From Dehalobacter sp. DCM (lineage in GTDB: Bacteria > Bacillota > Desulfitobacteriia > Desulfitobacteriales > Syntrophobotulaceae), in contig NZ_CP092282.1 of NCBI RefSeq assembly GCF_024972775.1, positions 1,536,001-1,600,000 on the forward strand: a stretch of 64,000 nucleotides of DNA, written 5' to 3'. Below are positions 44,941-53,113 of this stretch, piece by piece. Below the pieces are notes generated by a model, which saw only the letters and a program-made list of their open reading frames with translations, made no database searches and was not told the origin of the DNA. Position numbers and translations under genes: made by a program. The stretch's first letter is position 1; the number at the start of each line of letters is the position of its first letter.

Positions 44941-45645
44941 TCAGCGCGCGTACCGGCTTTTAAACCGGTAACCCACACCGCGCATTGTCTCTATTGCGAT
45001 AGTGGCCGGTTCTAATTCGATTTTCTGTCTCAGGTGGCGGATGTGGACGTCCACCGTCCGGGTGTCGCCGTGATACTGATACCCCCAGATACTATCAAGA
45101 ATCCGTTCTCTTGTAATACATTTCCCTTCATTTTGGGCGAGTAAATAAAGGAGCTGAAATTCTTTGGTTGTCAGATCCAGCATTTTTTCGCCCAGCTTTG
45201 CTTCGTATTTCTCCGGATAGATGGTTAATCCGCCGCGGATAAGCTTATTTTCCTGGGCGCTTTCCTGCTCGATCCAGGTCGTTCTTCGCAAATGGGCTTT
45301 TACCCTGGCTACGAGCTCCTTGACGCTGAAGGGTTTAGTCACATAGTCATCGGCACCGACCTCCAGGCCGACGATGCGATCGATTTCTTCGCTGCGTGCG
45401 GTAATCATGATAATGGGCAGCAAACGGGTATCCTCATTCTGACGTAATAGACGGCATATTTCCAGCCCGTCCATTTCGGGAAGCATGCGGTCCAAAATTA
45501 CGGCATCGGGCTTTTCCGCAAGAATACGCTCATATGCTGTATTCCCGTTGACTTCATAGTCGGCGCTATAACCGGATTTGATTAAATTGTATTTAACCAG
45601 CTCCGCAATATTGACTTCATCTTCCACTATGAGTATTCTAGCCAT
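44941..45645 (-). CDS. Orphan OmpR/PhoB-like response regulator
   Basis: 234 residues. The receiver has LIVEDEV, the phospho-acceptor Asp in AVILDRMLPEMDG and KPFSVKE; the winged helix has ILDSIWGYQYHGDTRTVDVHIRHLRQKIE. It resembles PhoB as strongly as the phoP product does but has no adjacent kinase: it is convergent with phoR (5-nt gap) and followed by PhoH on the same strand. It may be a second phosphate regulator served by PhoR, or an essential WalR-like regulator; sequence alone does not settle this. Confidence 0.85.
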   Translation of the reverse strand: MARILIVEDEVNIAELVKYNLIKSGYSADYEVNGNTAYERILAEKPDAVILDRMLPEMDGLEICRLLRQNEDTRLLPIIMITARSEEIDRIVGLEVGADDYVTKPFSVKELVARVKAHLRRTTWIEQESAQENKLIRGGLTIYPEKYEAKLGEKMLDLTTKEFQLLYLLAQNEGKCITRERILDSIWGYQYHGDTRTVDVHIRHLRQKIELEPATIAIETMRGVGYRFKSRYAR

Positions 45646-45678
45646 TCGTTCTCCTTCCTTGCTGATACACGGCCCGGA

Positions 45679-47001
45679 TTATAGTAATAAGGAAGCTCGT
45701 GTCGCTAATTCGCTTCGTTCTCCTTTGGTTAAGTAAACCTGCCCATAAAAAGGCTGTCCTTTAAGTCGGGAGGCAACATAAGCCAGTCCGTTGCTTTGTT
45801 TATCAAGATAGGGGTGGTCAATTTGATCCGGATCACCGCAAAGTACTATTTTTGTGTCTTCTCCCGCCCGGGTGATAATCGTCTTAATTTCATGTGCGGA
45901 AAGATTCTGGGCTTCATCGATAATGAAAAACTGATTGGGAATGCTTCGGCCTCGTATATATGTCAATACCTCGATTTCCAGGAGATTTTTCTTCTTTAAC
46001 AATTCAATAGCACTGTCAATATAGGATTCGATATTTTTTTCCTGCATCTTGTCCTTAGGCGTCATAAGAAATTCCAAATTGTCATAAAACGGCTGCATAT
46101 ACGGACGGACTTTTTGTTCTTTTTCGCCTGGCAGAAAACCGATATCTTTGCCAAAGGGAATAATCGGTCGTGCGCAGATTATTCGGGTGTAGCGCTCCTG
46201 ATGGACAGTTTGTTCCAAGGCTGCAGCCAGTGTAAGCAGTGTTTTGCCCGTTCCTGCCGGTCCCATTAATGACACCAGCTTGACTTGCGGGTTGTTCAGC
46301 AAAGCTAAAGCCCATGTCTGTTCAGTGTTTTTTGGTGTGATACCCCAGGATATTTGGTCATGAGGATTGGCTAGGATAGCACTTTCGCCGTCTGCAGAGG
46401 CCAGTAGTGGGATTTCACTTTCATCTGTAAGTACGGCATGCAGGCAGCTGTTTGGCAGAACGGGTGTGGGGAGTAAAATCATTTTCTTTTGATAAAGCTT
46501 GCTTAATTCGAGATCCTCGATAGTGATTCTCGAAAGGTCGCTGTTTTCAGGCTTAAGAGATACCTTATCATTATAATAATCTTGGGTCCGAAGGTTTAAC
46601 GCATCTGCCTTGACACGCATGGCGATATCTTTGGTTACAAGTATAACGGGTTTCTTTGTTTCTTTGCTTAGGTTCAAGGTAACAGCAAGAATCCGGTTAT
46701 CGGGTAAGCTCGGGTCGGAGAGAAGTGGCAGTGACTCACCGGAACAATGATTGATCTCGATTTTGAGTTTTCCCCCTTCGGGCAAGCTAACGCCTTTGGC
46801 GAGCTTTCCTTTTTCCCTGAGGTTGTCCAATATGCGTATCGTTTGGCGGGCTAGCCTTCCGACGTCATCGAGCTGCCTTTTCTTATTTTCCAGTTCTTCC
46901 AGCACGGCGTAAGGAATGATCAGGTCGTTTTCCTCAAAGTTATAGATCGCTTCGGGGTCATGAAGCAGAACACTCGTATCCAGTATATATGTTTTTTTCA
47001 A
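45679..47001 (-). CDS. PIN domain-PhoH-type ATPase
   Basis: 440 residues. The N-terminal PIN-like nuclease domain has YILDTSVLLHDPEAI, an acidic pattern through VLEELENKKRQ, and ILVTKDIAMRVKA. The C-terminal PhoH domain has Walker A MGPAGTGKTLL (about residue 240), Walker B FFIIDEAQNLSAHEIK and CGDPDQIDHPYL. Such PIN-PhoH fusions are thought to act on RNA. It precedes the orphan regulator on the minus strand with a 33-nt gap, so they may be co-transcribed. Confidence 0.9.
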   Translation of the reverse strand: MKKTYILDTSVLLHDPEAIYNFEENDLIIPYAVLEELENKKRQLDDVGRLARQTIRILDNLREKGKLAKGVSLPEGGKLKIEINHCSGESLPLLSDPSLPDNRILAVTLNLSKETKKPVILVTKDIAMRVKADALNLRTQDYYNDKVSLKPENSDLSRITIEDLELSKLYQKKMILLPTPVLPNSCLHAVLTDESEIPLLASADGESAILANPHDQISWGITPKNTEQTWALALLNNPQVKLVSLMGPAGTGKTLLTLAAALEQTVHQERYTRIICARPIIPFGKDIGFLPGEKEQKVRPYMQPFYDNLEFLMTPKDKMQEKNIESYIDSAIELLKKKNLLEIEVLTYIRGRSIPNQFFIIDEAQNLSAHEIKTIITRAGEDTKIVLCGDPDQIDHPYLDKQSNGLAYVASRLKGQPFYGQVYLTKGERSELATRASLLL

Positions 47002-47212
47002 ATAACTCCCTCCTTATAAGTATTCTACATTCCGATTGTTAAGGAAACATTGCGTGATTGTAAATACTTTTTATACAAATATTCGTTTCATCGTGCTTCA
47101 GTTAAATGAAATAGAATCGTTGAAACCGAGTATAATAACACAATAAACCGAATTATTGCAGCGGCAGAAAGATTAGTAAAGCATTCTTGAATTTTCTTTA
47201 CACCTCAAATCA

Positions 47213-47381
47213 GGTCTGCGTGCCACAGTTCCGGCGATAAGCGGAGCACGGATTGCGTAGCGCAACGGTCCATGGATGGACCTAAGTTAAAATTCGCCAA
47301 GGAGGGCAAAAGAATTTTAACTTCAGAAATGTAAATTCATGGATGGCGCAAGAGCCGAAAGCGGAATGTGGCATGCAGACC
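47213..47381 (+). repeat. Dispersed palindromic repeat, copy 3 (expanded)
   Basis: The arms GGTCTGCGTGCCACAGTTCC and GGAATGTGGCATGCAGACC are those of copies 1 and 2, and the right half TGGCGCAAGAGCCGAAAGC is preserved. The left half of the inner hairpin is replaced by about 60 bp that carry two new hairpins, GGTCCATGGATGGACC (47267-47282) and GTTAAAATTC/GAATTTTAAC (47286-47321). The flanking 47002-47212 shows nothing recognisable. Confidence 0.8.
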
Positions 47382-47444
47382 CAGCCCAGATTATTACATC
47401 CTTCTGTCATGATATTTAGAGAACGTTGTATTAGGCTATGGATA

Positions 47445-47498
47445 TTTACAAAATCGTTACAATTCCGCAAAGTGAATGCAATACGTAAATGGTATTGT
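47445..47498 (+). promoter_or_regulatory. Pho box and promoter of the pst operon
   Basis: TTTACA at 47445, GTTACA at 47456, GCAAAG at 47467 and GCAATA at 47478 keep 11-bp phase. The -10 TATTGT at 47493-47498 begins exactly 48 bp after the first base. Confidence 0.78.
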
Positions 47499-47531
47499 TT
47501 TCATAGGAGTTTAACGGAGGAGAACTAATTC

Positions 47532-48401
47532 ATGCAGAAAAGTATGCACCTGAAAAAAAGTGAGATTGTAATCGAAAAAGCACTTCTTCTGAGTGCTGTC
47601 GCCGCCGTTTTTATTATTGCCTTAATCGCGGTGTTCGTGATTATTTCGGGATGGCCTGTTCTGCAAAAAACAGGCTTTTTTGATTTTGTGCTGGGAATGA
47701 AATGGGATCCGACCCATGGTGTTTACGGGATATTGCCGATGGTGGTCGGGTCTATCCTGGTGACCGTCGGGGCGTTAGTGTTAGGGGTCCCTTTCGGGGT
47801 AGCCGGAGCTATCTTTATGGCCGAAATCGCTCCGCCGAAAGCCGCAAAAATCATCCGGCCCGCCATTGAACTGCTTGCCGGTATTCCGTCGGTGGTTTAC
47901 GGTTTTTATGGGATGGCGGTGGTTGTTCCTCTGATCCGCAATCATTTCGGCGGGGCGGGCTTCAGCATCCTGGCCGGATCCCTGATCCTGGCGATCATGA
48001 TCCTGCCGACGATCCTGAATCTGTCCGAGACGGCGCTGCGGGCTGTACCCAAGGAATACAAAGACGGCTCGTATGCCTTAGGGGCAAATTATTGGCAGAC
48101 CATTAAGTGGATCTCCCTGCCGGTAGCCCGCTCCGGTATTATTACCGGCGTTGTATTGGGCATGTCCAGGGCTATCGGCGAAACCATGGCGGTAATTATG
48201 GTCACAGGCAATGTAACGCGCCTTCCGGGAAGCCTGTTTGACCCGATCCGAACGCTTACCGGCAATATCGTCATCGAGATGGGCTATGCTTCCGGTGAAC
48301 ATCAACAGGCATTGTTTGCCACCGGGATCATTCTGTTTCTCTTCATTATGATTTTAAATCTGGTCGTGCAGTTCAGTGCGAAAGGAAGGTGGCAGCAATG
48401 A
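47532..48401 (+). CDS. pstC: Phosphate ABC transporter permease PstC
   Basis: 289 residues with a GGAGGAGA ribosome site. Six membrane helices are visible, with the permease EAA-type loop GANYWQTIKWISLPVARSGIITGVVLGMSRAIGETMAV, the PstC signature. The first gene of the operon is pstC, not pstS. It overlaps pstA by 4 nt (ATGA). Confidence 0.95.
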   Translation: MQKSMHLKKSEIVIEKALLLSAVAAVFIIALIAVFVIISGWPVLQKTGFFDFVLGMKWDPTHGVYGILPMVVGSILVTVGALVLGVPFGVAGAIFMAEIAPPKAAKIIRPAIELLAGIPSVVYGFYGMAVVVPLIRNHFGGAGFSILAGSLILAIMILPTILNLSETALRAVPKEYKDGSYALGANYWQTIKWISLPVARSGIITGVVLGMSRAIGETMAVIMVTGNVTRLPGSLFDPIRTLTGNIVIEMGYASGEHQQALFATGIILFLFIMILNLVVQFSAKGRWQQ

Positions 48402-49243
48402 AGGGAGCAGCCCGATTAGAAGAACGCATAGCGAGGATAGTGCTCTGGTTGCTCGCAGGGTGTACGCTTTTGGTGCTGTTAAGTATCATCGCGCATATTT
48501 TGATCAACGGGATCAGCGGTTTAAGCTGGGATTTTATTTCCCAGAACCCGAGAAGGATGGGGAAGGAAGGCGGAATTCTTTCCGTCATTATTGGTACGGT
48601 TTATCTGACGGCTGCGGGTGTTGTTTTGGCCACGCCCATCGGCGTCGGGGCAGCCATCTTTCTGACGGAATATGTCAAGAAAGGCCGGTTGGTTCAGATC
48701 ATCCGGTTTGCGACAGAATCATTGGCTGCCGTACCCTCGATCATCTTTGGTTTATTTGGCTTTGTCCTGTTTGTTATTACTCTCAAAATGGGATGGTCAA
48801 TTCTTTCCGGCGCGCTGACCCTTGCTTTTATGATCCTGCCTACGATTATCCGAGCTGCGGAAGAGGGCATTAAAACGGTGCCGGATTCGTACCGGGAAGG
48901 CAGCCTCGCCCTGGGTGCAACCAAATGGCATACCATTCTCAAGGTGGTCCTGCCTTCGGCATTGCCCGGGATTGCGACGGGAGTGATTCTGGGGATCGGG
49001 AGAGCCATCGGAGAAACGGCGGCAGTGATTTTGACTGCCGGAAGTTCGCTGGGTTTGCCTACGTCGATATTCGAGCCCACCCGGACGCTGTCCGTTCATC
49101 TCTATATCTTAGCTTCGGAAGGGATATCCTCCCAAAATGCCTATGCCAGCGCCACGGTGTTGATTATTGTTATCGTCATCATTAATTTCTTGGCAAACAG
49201 ACTCATGGCCAGGCTGGCAGGAAGCAAAAGTATCAGTCATTGA
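48398..49243 (+). CDS. pstA: Phosphate ABC transporter permease PstA
   Basis: 281 residues from ATG 48398, which overlaps the pstC stop; GGAAGGTGG lies upstream. Six helices and the loop GATKWHTILKVVLPSALPGIATGVILGIGRAIGETAAV identify PstA. It forms the phosphate channel with PstC. A degenerate tandem repeat follows and separates it from pstB. Confidence 0.95.
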   Translation: MKGAARLEERIARIVLWLLAGCTLLVLLSIIAHILINGISGLSWDFISQNPRRMGKEGGILSVIIGTVYLTAAGVVLATPIGVGAAIFLTEYVKKGRLVQIIRFATESLAAVPSIIFGLFGFVLFVITLKMGWSILSGALTLAFMILPTIIRAAEEGIKTVPDSYREGSLALGATKWHTILKVVLPSALPGIATGVILGIGRAIGETAAVILTAGSSLGLPTSIFEPTRTLSVHLYILASEGISSQNAYASATVLIIVIVIINFLANRLMARLAGSKSISH

Positions 49244-49456
49244 GAAGGAAACATAAGTATAGTCAAAGAAGGAAACATAAGTATAGTCAAAGAAGGAAGC
49301 AATAGGGATACGTTATAAGGAGCAATGGGATTAGTTTATGAGAAGGAAGAAGTAGGATTAGTCAACAAAGGAATTATTAGATTAGTCAATGTAAAAGAAT
49401 TGTAGGATTAGTCAATGAGAAGAGAATAAGCGGATTAGTCTATGAGTGAGAGGGGG
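49244..49456 (+). repeat. Degenerate tandem repeat array between pstA and pstB
   Basis: Two identical 24-bp units (49244-49267, 49268-49291) are followed by about six diverged units of 23-28 bp sharing the core ATTAGTCAATGAGAAGGA. The stop region of pstA itself (ATCAGTCATTGAGAAGGA) matches the core, so the array probably grew from the 3' end of pstA. No frame is conserved through it. The purine-rich AGAAGGA elements resemble ribosome sites. It may loosen coupling between pstA and pstB translation or affect mRNA stability. Confidence 0.75.
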
Positions 49457-49464
49457 CAGCAGCT

Positions 49465-50253
49465 ATGCTGATAAATAAATCAGAAACTAAAGATGAGCAT
49501 CGCAATAAAATGGAGACTAAGGATCTCGACTTATACTACGGAAATTTCCACGCGCTCCACGCCATTAGTCTCCCGATTCTGGCGAATCAGGTGACCGCAC
49601 TGATCGGACCTTCGGGGTGTGGAAAATCGAGTTTCCTAAAAACCCTGAATCGGATGAATGATTTGGTTGAGGGTGCGGTGGTCAAAGGAAATGTCTATCT
49701 CGATGCTAAAGATATTAATTCATCGGAGATTGATCCCGTTACCTTGCGCAAACGGATCGGTATGGTTTTTCAAAAACCGAATCCATTTCCCATGTCAATC
49801 TATGACAATGTTGCTTATGGGCCCCGGGCGCATGGGTTGAAGGATAAACAGAAACTGAATGAGATCGTTGAAAGAAGTTTAAGGGAAGCCGCACTATGGG
49901 ATGAAGTCAAAGACCGCTTGAACCGATCCGGTCTGCAGTTATCCGGAGGACAGCAGCAGCGGCTGGTCATCGCCAGGGTACTGGCTGTTCAGCCGGAGGT
50001 CTTGCTGATGGATGAACCGGCTTCTGCCTTGGACCCCATCTCAACGGCTAAACTCGAGGACCTGATTCTGGACCTCAAAGAGCAATACACGATTATTATC
50101 GTTACCCATAATATGCAGCAGGCCGCCAGAATATCGGACTATACGGCATTTTTCTTGACTGGGGATATGATCGAATACGGGGTTACCAAAGAGCTGTTTA
50201 CCCAACCCCGGGATAAGAGAACAGAAGATTATGTTACCGGCAGATTCGGATAA
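49465..50253 (+). CDS. pstB: Phosphate ABC transporter ATP-binding protein PstB
   Basis: 262 residues after GAGAGGGGG. Walker [20 protein letters not shown] (about residue 52), the LSGGQQQRL signature, Walker [14 protein letters not shown] and the switch His in VTHNMQQAA are all present; the [21 protein letters not shown] block is diagnostic of PstB. A start at ATG 49510 ([11 protein letters not shown]) would give the more usual length. It energises phosphate import by PstCA. Confidence 0.95.
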   Translation: MLINKSETKDEHRNKMETKDLDLYYGNFHALHAISLPILANQVTALIGPSGCGKSSFLKTLNRMNDLVEGAVVKGNVYLDAKDINSSEIDPVTLRKRIGMVFQKPNPFPMSIYDNVAYGPRAHGLKDKQKLNEIVERSLREAALWDEVKDRLNRSGLQLSGGQQQRLVIARVLAVQPEVLLMDEPASALDPISTAKLEDLILDLKEQYTIIIVTHNMQQAARISDYTAFFLTGDMIEYGVTKELFTQPRDKRTEDYVTGRFG

Positions 50254-50267
50254 GGAGGATAAATAGT

Positions 50268-50933
50268 ATGACACGAAATTCGTTTGCATCGTCTTTGGAG
50301 GAACTGAGCCATGATGTCTTAATGATGGGGAACCTGGTGGAGAGCGTTATTTCCTCCGCAGTTAAATCTTTGGAAGAACGAGACTTGCAATTGGCCGAAA
50401 AAGTCATCGCCGATGACGACACGGTGGACCATTTTCAGTTGGATATTGAAGACAAATGTTTAACGATGCTGGCACTGCAGCAGCCCATGGCCGGCGATCT
50501 GAGAACCATAGGCACGGCACTGAAAATAGTGACGGATCTGGAACGGATTGCCGATCACGCCGTCGATATTGCTGAAATAACCCTGAAGTTGAGCGATGAA
50601 CCTTTGGTTAAGCCCCTTGTGGATATTCCAAAAATGGCCAAACTGGCGCGGGAAATGCTGAGAGACAGTATTACCGCGTATACGAACAAGGATCTGGACC
50701 TGGCCCAAAGTCTTATTATTAAAGAGAAGGAAGTCGACAGGCTTTACGCGTTGGTGTATGAAGATCTCTTGCACCTCATGCAAAAGGATCAAAAAAATAT
50801 CGCCCAAGGCATCAATCTGCTGCTTGTTGCGCTGTCGCTGGAAAGAGTAGCGGACCATGTAACCAACCTGGGTGAATGGACGATCTATCTGGCAACAGGA
50901 AAAAGAAGAGATCTCAACGATGATCAGTTTTAA
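50268..50933 (+). CDS. phoU: Phosphate signalling protein PhoU
   Basis: 221 residues with an AAGGAGG site. Two related three-helix halves carry the metal-binding E/DxxxD-type motifs in TDLERIADHAVDIAEI and SLERVADHVTNLGEW. PhoU relays transporter state to PhoR and represses the Pho response when phosphate is plentiful. It is 14 nt from pstB and 36 nt from pstS2. Confidence 0.93.
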   Translation: MTRNSFASSLEELSHDVLMMGNLVESVISSAVKSLEERDLQLAEKVIADDDTVDHFQLDIEDKCLTMLALQQPMAGDLRTIGTALKIVTDLERIADHAVDIAEITLKLSDEPLVKPLVDIPKMAKLAREMLRDSITAYTNKDLDLAQSLIIKEKEVDRLYALVYEDLLHLMQKDQKNIAQGINLLLVALSLERVADHVTNLGEWTIYLATGKRRDLNDDQF

Positions 50934-50969
50934 TACTAAATGAATCGTATTGAAAGGATGCATGAAGTA

Positions 50970-51779
50970 ATGAAAAAGTTATTGATACTTATTCTTGCCG
51001 GGATTCTGGCCCTGTCTGTCAGTGGCTGCGGCAACAGCGGCACCGCCCAACAACAGGCGACGATTACCGTTGCGGGATCGACGTCGGTGCAGCCGATATC
51101 CGAAGCACTGGCCGAAGCATTTATGGAAAAAAATAAAGATATCAAGGTCAATGTCCAGGGCGGCGGCTCCGGAGCGGGAATCAAATCCGCTCAGGAAGGC
51201 ACAGCTGATATCGGGTCATCCTCCCGGGAACTGAAGAGCGATGAAGCCGGGCTGACGGAAACGGTGATTTGTAAAGACGGTATTTTAGTGGCCGTCAATC
51301 CCCAAAACACCGTTTCTGATCTGACCTTGGAGCAAATTAAAAAGATCTATAGCGGCGATATCACCAATTGGAAAGAAGTCGGCGGAGCTGACCAGGCCAT
51401 CAATATAGTTACCCGAGAAGCGGGATCCGGCACACGGGGCGCCTTTGAAGAACTGGTCATGGGAAAAGACACGGCCATCAGTGATAAAGCCGTGGTCCAG
51501 AATACCACCGGTGCGGTTCGTGCCGCTGTGGCCGGCGATGCCAACGCCATCGGCTATATATCCATGGCCAGCATTGACGACACAGTGAAAGTGATCACGG
51601 TAGAAGGCGTGGCGGGGAATGCAGAAAACGTGATTAACGGAACCTACAAAATCCAGCGTCCGTTTCTGTATTTGACAAAAGGAGAACCTGCCGGTGCAGT
51701 GAAAACCTTTATCGACTTTGTTTTATCGGAAGAAGGTCAAAGCATTATTGAGCAGGAAGGGTTGGTTCTGGTAAAATAA
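50970..51779 (+). CDS. pstS: PstS phosphate-binding lipoprotein (second copy, 3' end of pst operon)
   Basis: 269 residues from ATG 50970; AAAGGATG lies 11 nt upstream and an in-frame ATG 50958 is an alternative. The lipobox is LSVSGC. TVAGSTSVQPISEALAEAF, GGGSGAGIKSA and VTREAGSGTRGAFEEL form the phosphate site. It is nearly collinear with the PstS at 28087. Its position after phoU at the end of the operon, rather than before pstC, is unusual. A terminator follows. Confidence 0.95.
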   Translation: MKKLLILILAGILALSVSGCGNSGTAQQQATITVAGSTSVQPISEALAEAFMEKNKDIKVNVQGGGSGAGIKSAQEGTADIGSSSRELKSDEAGLTETVICKDGILVAVNPQNTVSDLTLEQIKKIYSGDITNWKEVGGADQAINIVTREAGSGTRGAFEELVMGKDTAISDKAVVQNTTGAVRAAVAGDANAIGYISMASIDDTVKVITVEGVAGNAENVINGTYKIQRPFLYLTKGEPAGAVKTFIDFVLSEEGQSIIEQEGLVLVK

Positions 51780-51856
51780 GGTTGAAGTGGAAAAGTAAGA
51801 AATCACATATGTCAAGATAATTCATGAATAATTAACTGGTATTACAAAAAAGTTTT

Positions 51857-51904
51857 GCCGCTGCACATGGTTTCTAAAACCCATATGTCAGCGGCTGATT
51901 TTTT
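51857..51904 (+). terminator. Terminator of the pst operon
   Basis: GCCGCTG (51857-51863) and ACATGG pair with CCATATGT and CAGCGGC (51889-51895 region); TGATTTTTT follows. Downstream to 52097 only a small ATTTATG-GTAA-CATAAAT hairpin (51951-51968) is visible. Confidence 0.8.
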
Positions 51905-52097
51905 CCCAAAATCGTATGTTTTAGTTCATAAGGTATACTGACCACGATGTATTTATGGTAACATAAATATATTGTATTGTAGTGTAAATGAAAAACAAAC
52001 GGTTAGTTGTTCATTCCATTATCATATGAAAAGTCAATCTGATCCATGGTTTTGTCTGATTTCCTGTTTTTTCAATGTAGTCACAGGGAGGAAAGGG

Positions 52098-52763
52098 ATG
52101 GAAAATTTTTTGGTAGAACATAAATGGTTGTTTTATGCTGTATTGTTTGTGATTGGACTGGTTATTGGACGGCTGGTCAAAAAGATAATTCAAATGACCA
52201 TCGATGAAGAGAACGTACGGCTTAAGGCACCGCTAGTCGTTGAAATCTTCAATGCCCTTCTTTATTGTTTTGCAGTTTGGAAGTTTGGCGTATCGTTATA
52301 TGCGCTGTGTACGATGCTCACAATATCGCTTCTTTTGATGGTTGCGTTTATTGACTTTAAAACAATGCTTATCCCCAATTGGAGTGTTTATGCGATTATG
52401 GTCCTTGGTATTGCGGCCATATTCCTGAACCACGATATTTCCTGGTGGGAGAAGATCATTGGCTTCTTCGCGGGCGGAGTTATTTTACTGCTCATATACA
52501 TCCTTTCCGGCGGCGGGATCGGCGTCGGTGATATTAAACTCATGGCAGCCGCAGGATTTTTTATGGGATGGAAGCTGACGCTGTGGTCGCTCCTGGTGGG
52601 CTCCATTATCGGCGGGATCATTGGGGTGATCATTTTATTAACCGGCAAAGGAAAACTAAAAACAGCCATACCGTTCGGGCCGTTCTTAGTCATAGGGATA
52701 TTGAGCAGCATCCTTTTTGGTGACATGATGATTGAGTGGTATTGGCATTTCATTATCCGATAA
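52098..52763 (+). CDS. pilD: Prepilin peptidase (A24) lacking the N-terminal methyltransferase zinc region
   Basis: 221 residues from ATG 52098, which follows AGGGAGGAAAGG; the longer frame from 51972 lacks such a site. Both catalytic aspartates of A24 peptidases are intact: AFIDFKTMLIPN and GVGDIKLM, with the C-terminal TAIPFGPFLVIGILSSILFGD. The N-terminal loop with four cysteines that carries the N-methyltransferase activity is absent: GLVIGRLVKKII passes directly into LVVEIFNALLYCF. It could cleave the pilins encoded at 9-16 kb now that the local pilD is broken, but should not methylate them. It stands alone with its own upstream region. Confidence 0.88.
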   Translation: MENFLVEHKWLFYAVLFVIGLVIGRLVKKIIQMTIDEENVRLKAPLVVEIFNALLYCFAVWKFGVSLYALCTMLTISLLLMVAFIDFKTMLIPNWSVYAIMVLGIAAIFLNHDISWWEKIIGFFAGGVILLLIYILSGGGIGVGDIKLMAAAGFFMGWKLTLWSLLVGSIIGGIIGVIILLTGKGKLKTAIPFGPFLVIGILSSILFGDMMIEWYWHFIIR

Positions 52764-52831
52764 ATATCGCTAAAAGGTATACTAAAGTATAATTATGTAT
52801 GGTCTCTTGGTTTCATTTACTAAAAAAAGGA

Positions 52832-52860
52832 TTGATTTTTGTCAAACTGTCGGATATTAT
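52832..52860 (+). promoter_or_regulatory. Promoter of the sensor-kinase operon
   Basis: TTGATT at 52832-52837, a 17-bp spacer and TATTAT at 52855-52860. It begins a leader of about 250 nt before the kinase gene. Confidence 0.5.
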
Positions 52861-52983
52861 TGGAATTAATTGAGAAAGTTTGTAATTGAAAATTTCCGAG
52901 ATAACCTGGATAATTGAGTTGAGGATGAAAACATTTCCCTGGTAGAAAAAAATAAGAGACTAATTTTAGTGTGATGCGATGAT

Positions 52984-53069
52984 ATACAGTATGCAATGGT
53001 TACTCTGTACTGTATGGAGCGAGTAGTGAAACCGGCACACGGCATCTGATGCTGTGTGCTTTTATTTTT
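52984..53069 (+). promoter_or_regulatory. Structured leader with intrinsic terminator (candidate attenuator)
   Basis: Stem 1 is ATACAGTA (52984-52991) with TACTGTAT (53008-53015), perfect over 8 bp. A 19-nt linker (GGAGCGAGTAGTGAAACCG) follows, then a terminator: GCACACGGCAT (53035-53045) with ATGCTGTGTGC (53049-53059) and TTTTATTTTT. The kinase start is 45 nt further on, so transcription must pass this terminator. No known riboswitch class recognised. Confidence 0.6.
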
Positions 53070-53113
53070 GGATGACGAAGCGGCGATGATTATGCAGGAG
53101 GGGAATATATCGC

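Noticed and set aside
49244..49456. Possible CRISPR array
   Set aside because: Units are directly abutting and diverged, with no constant repeat and no spacers; no cas genes nearby.
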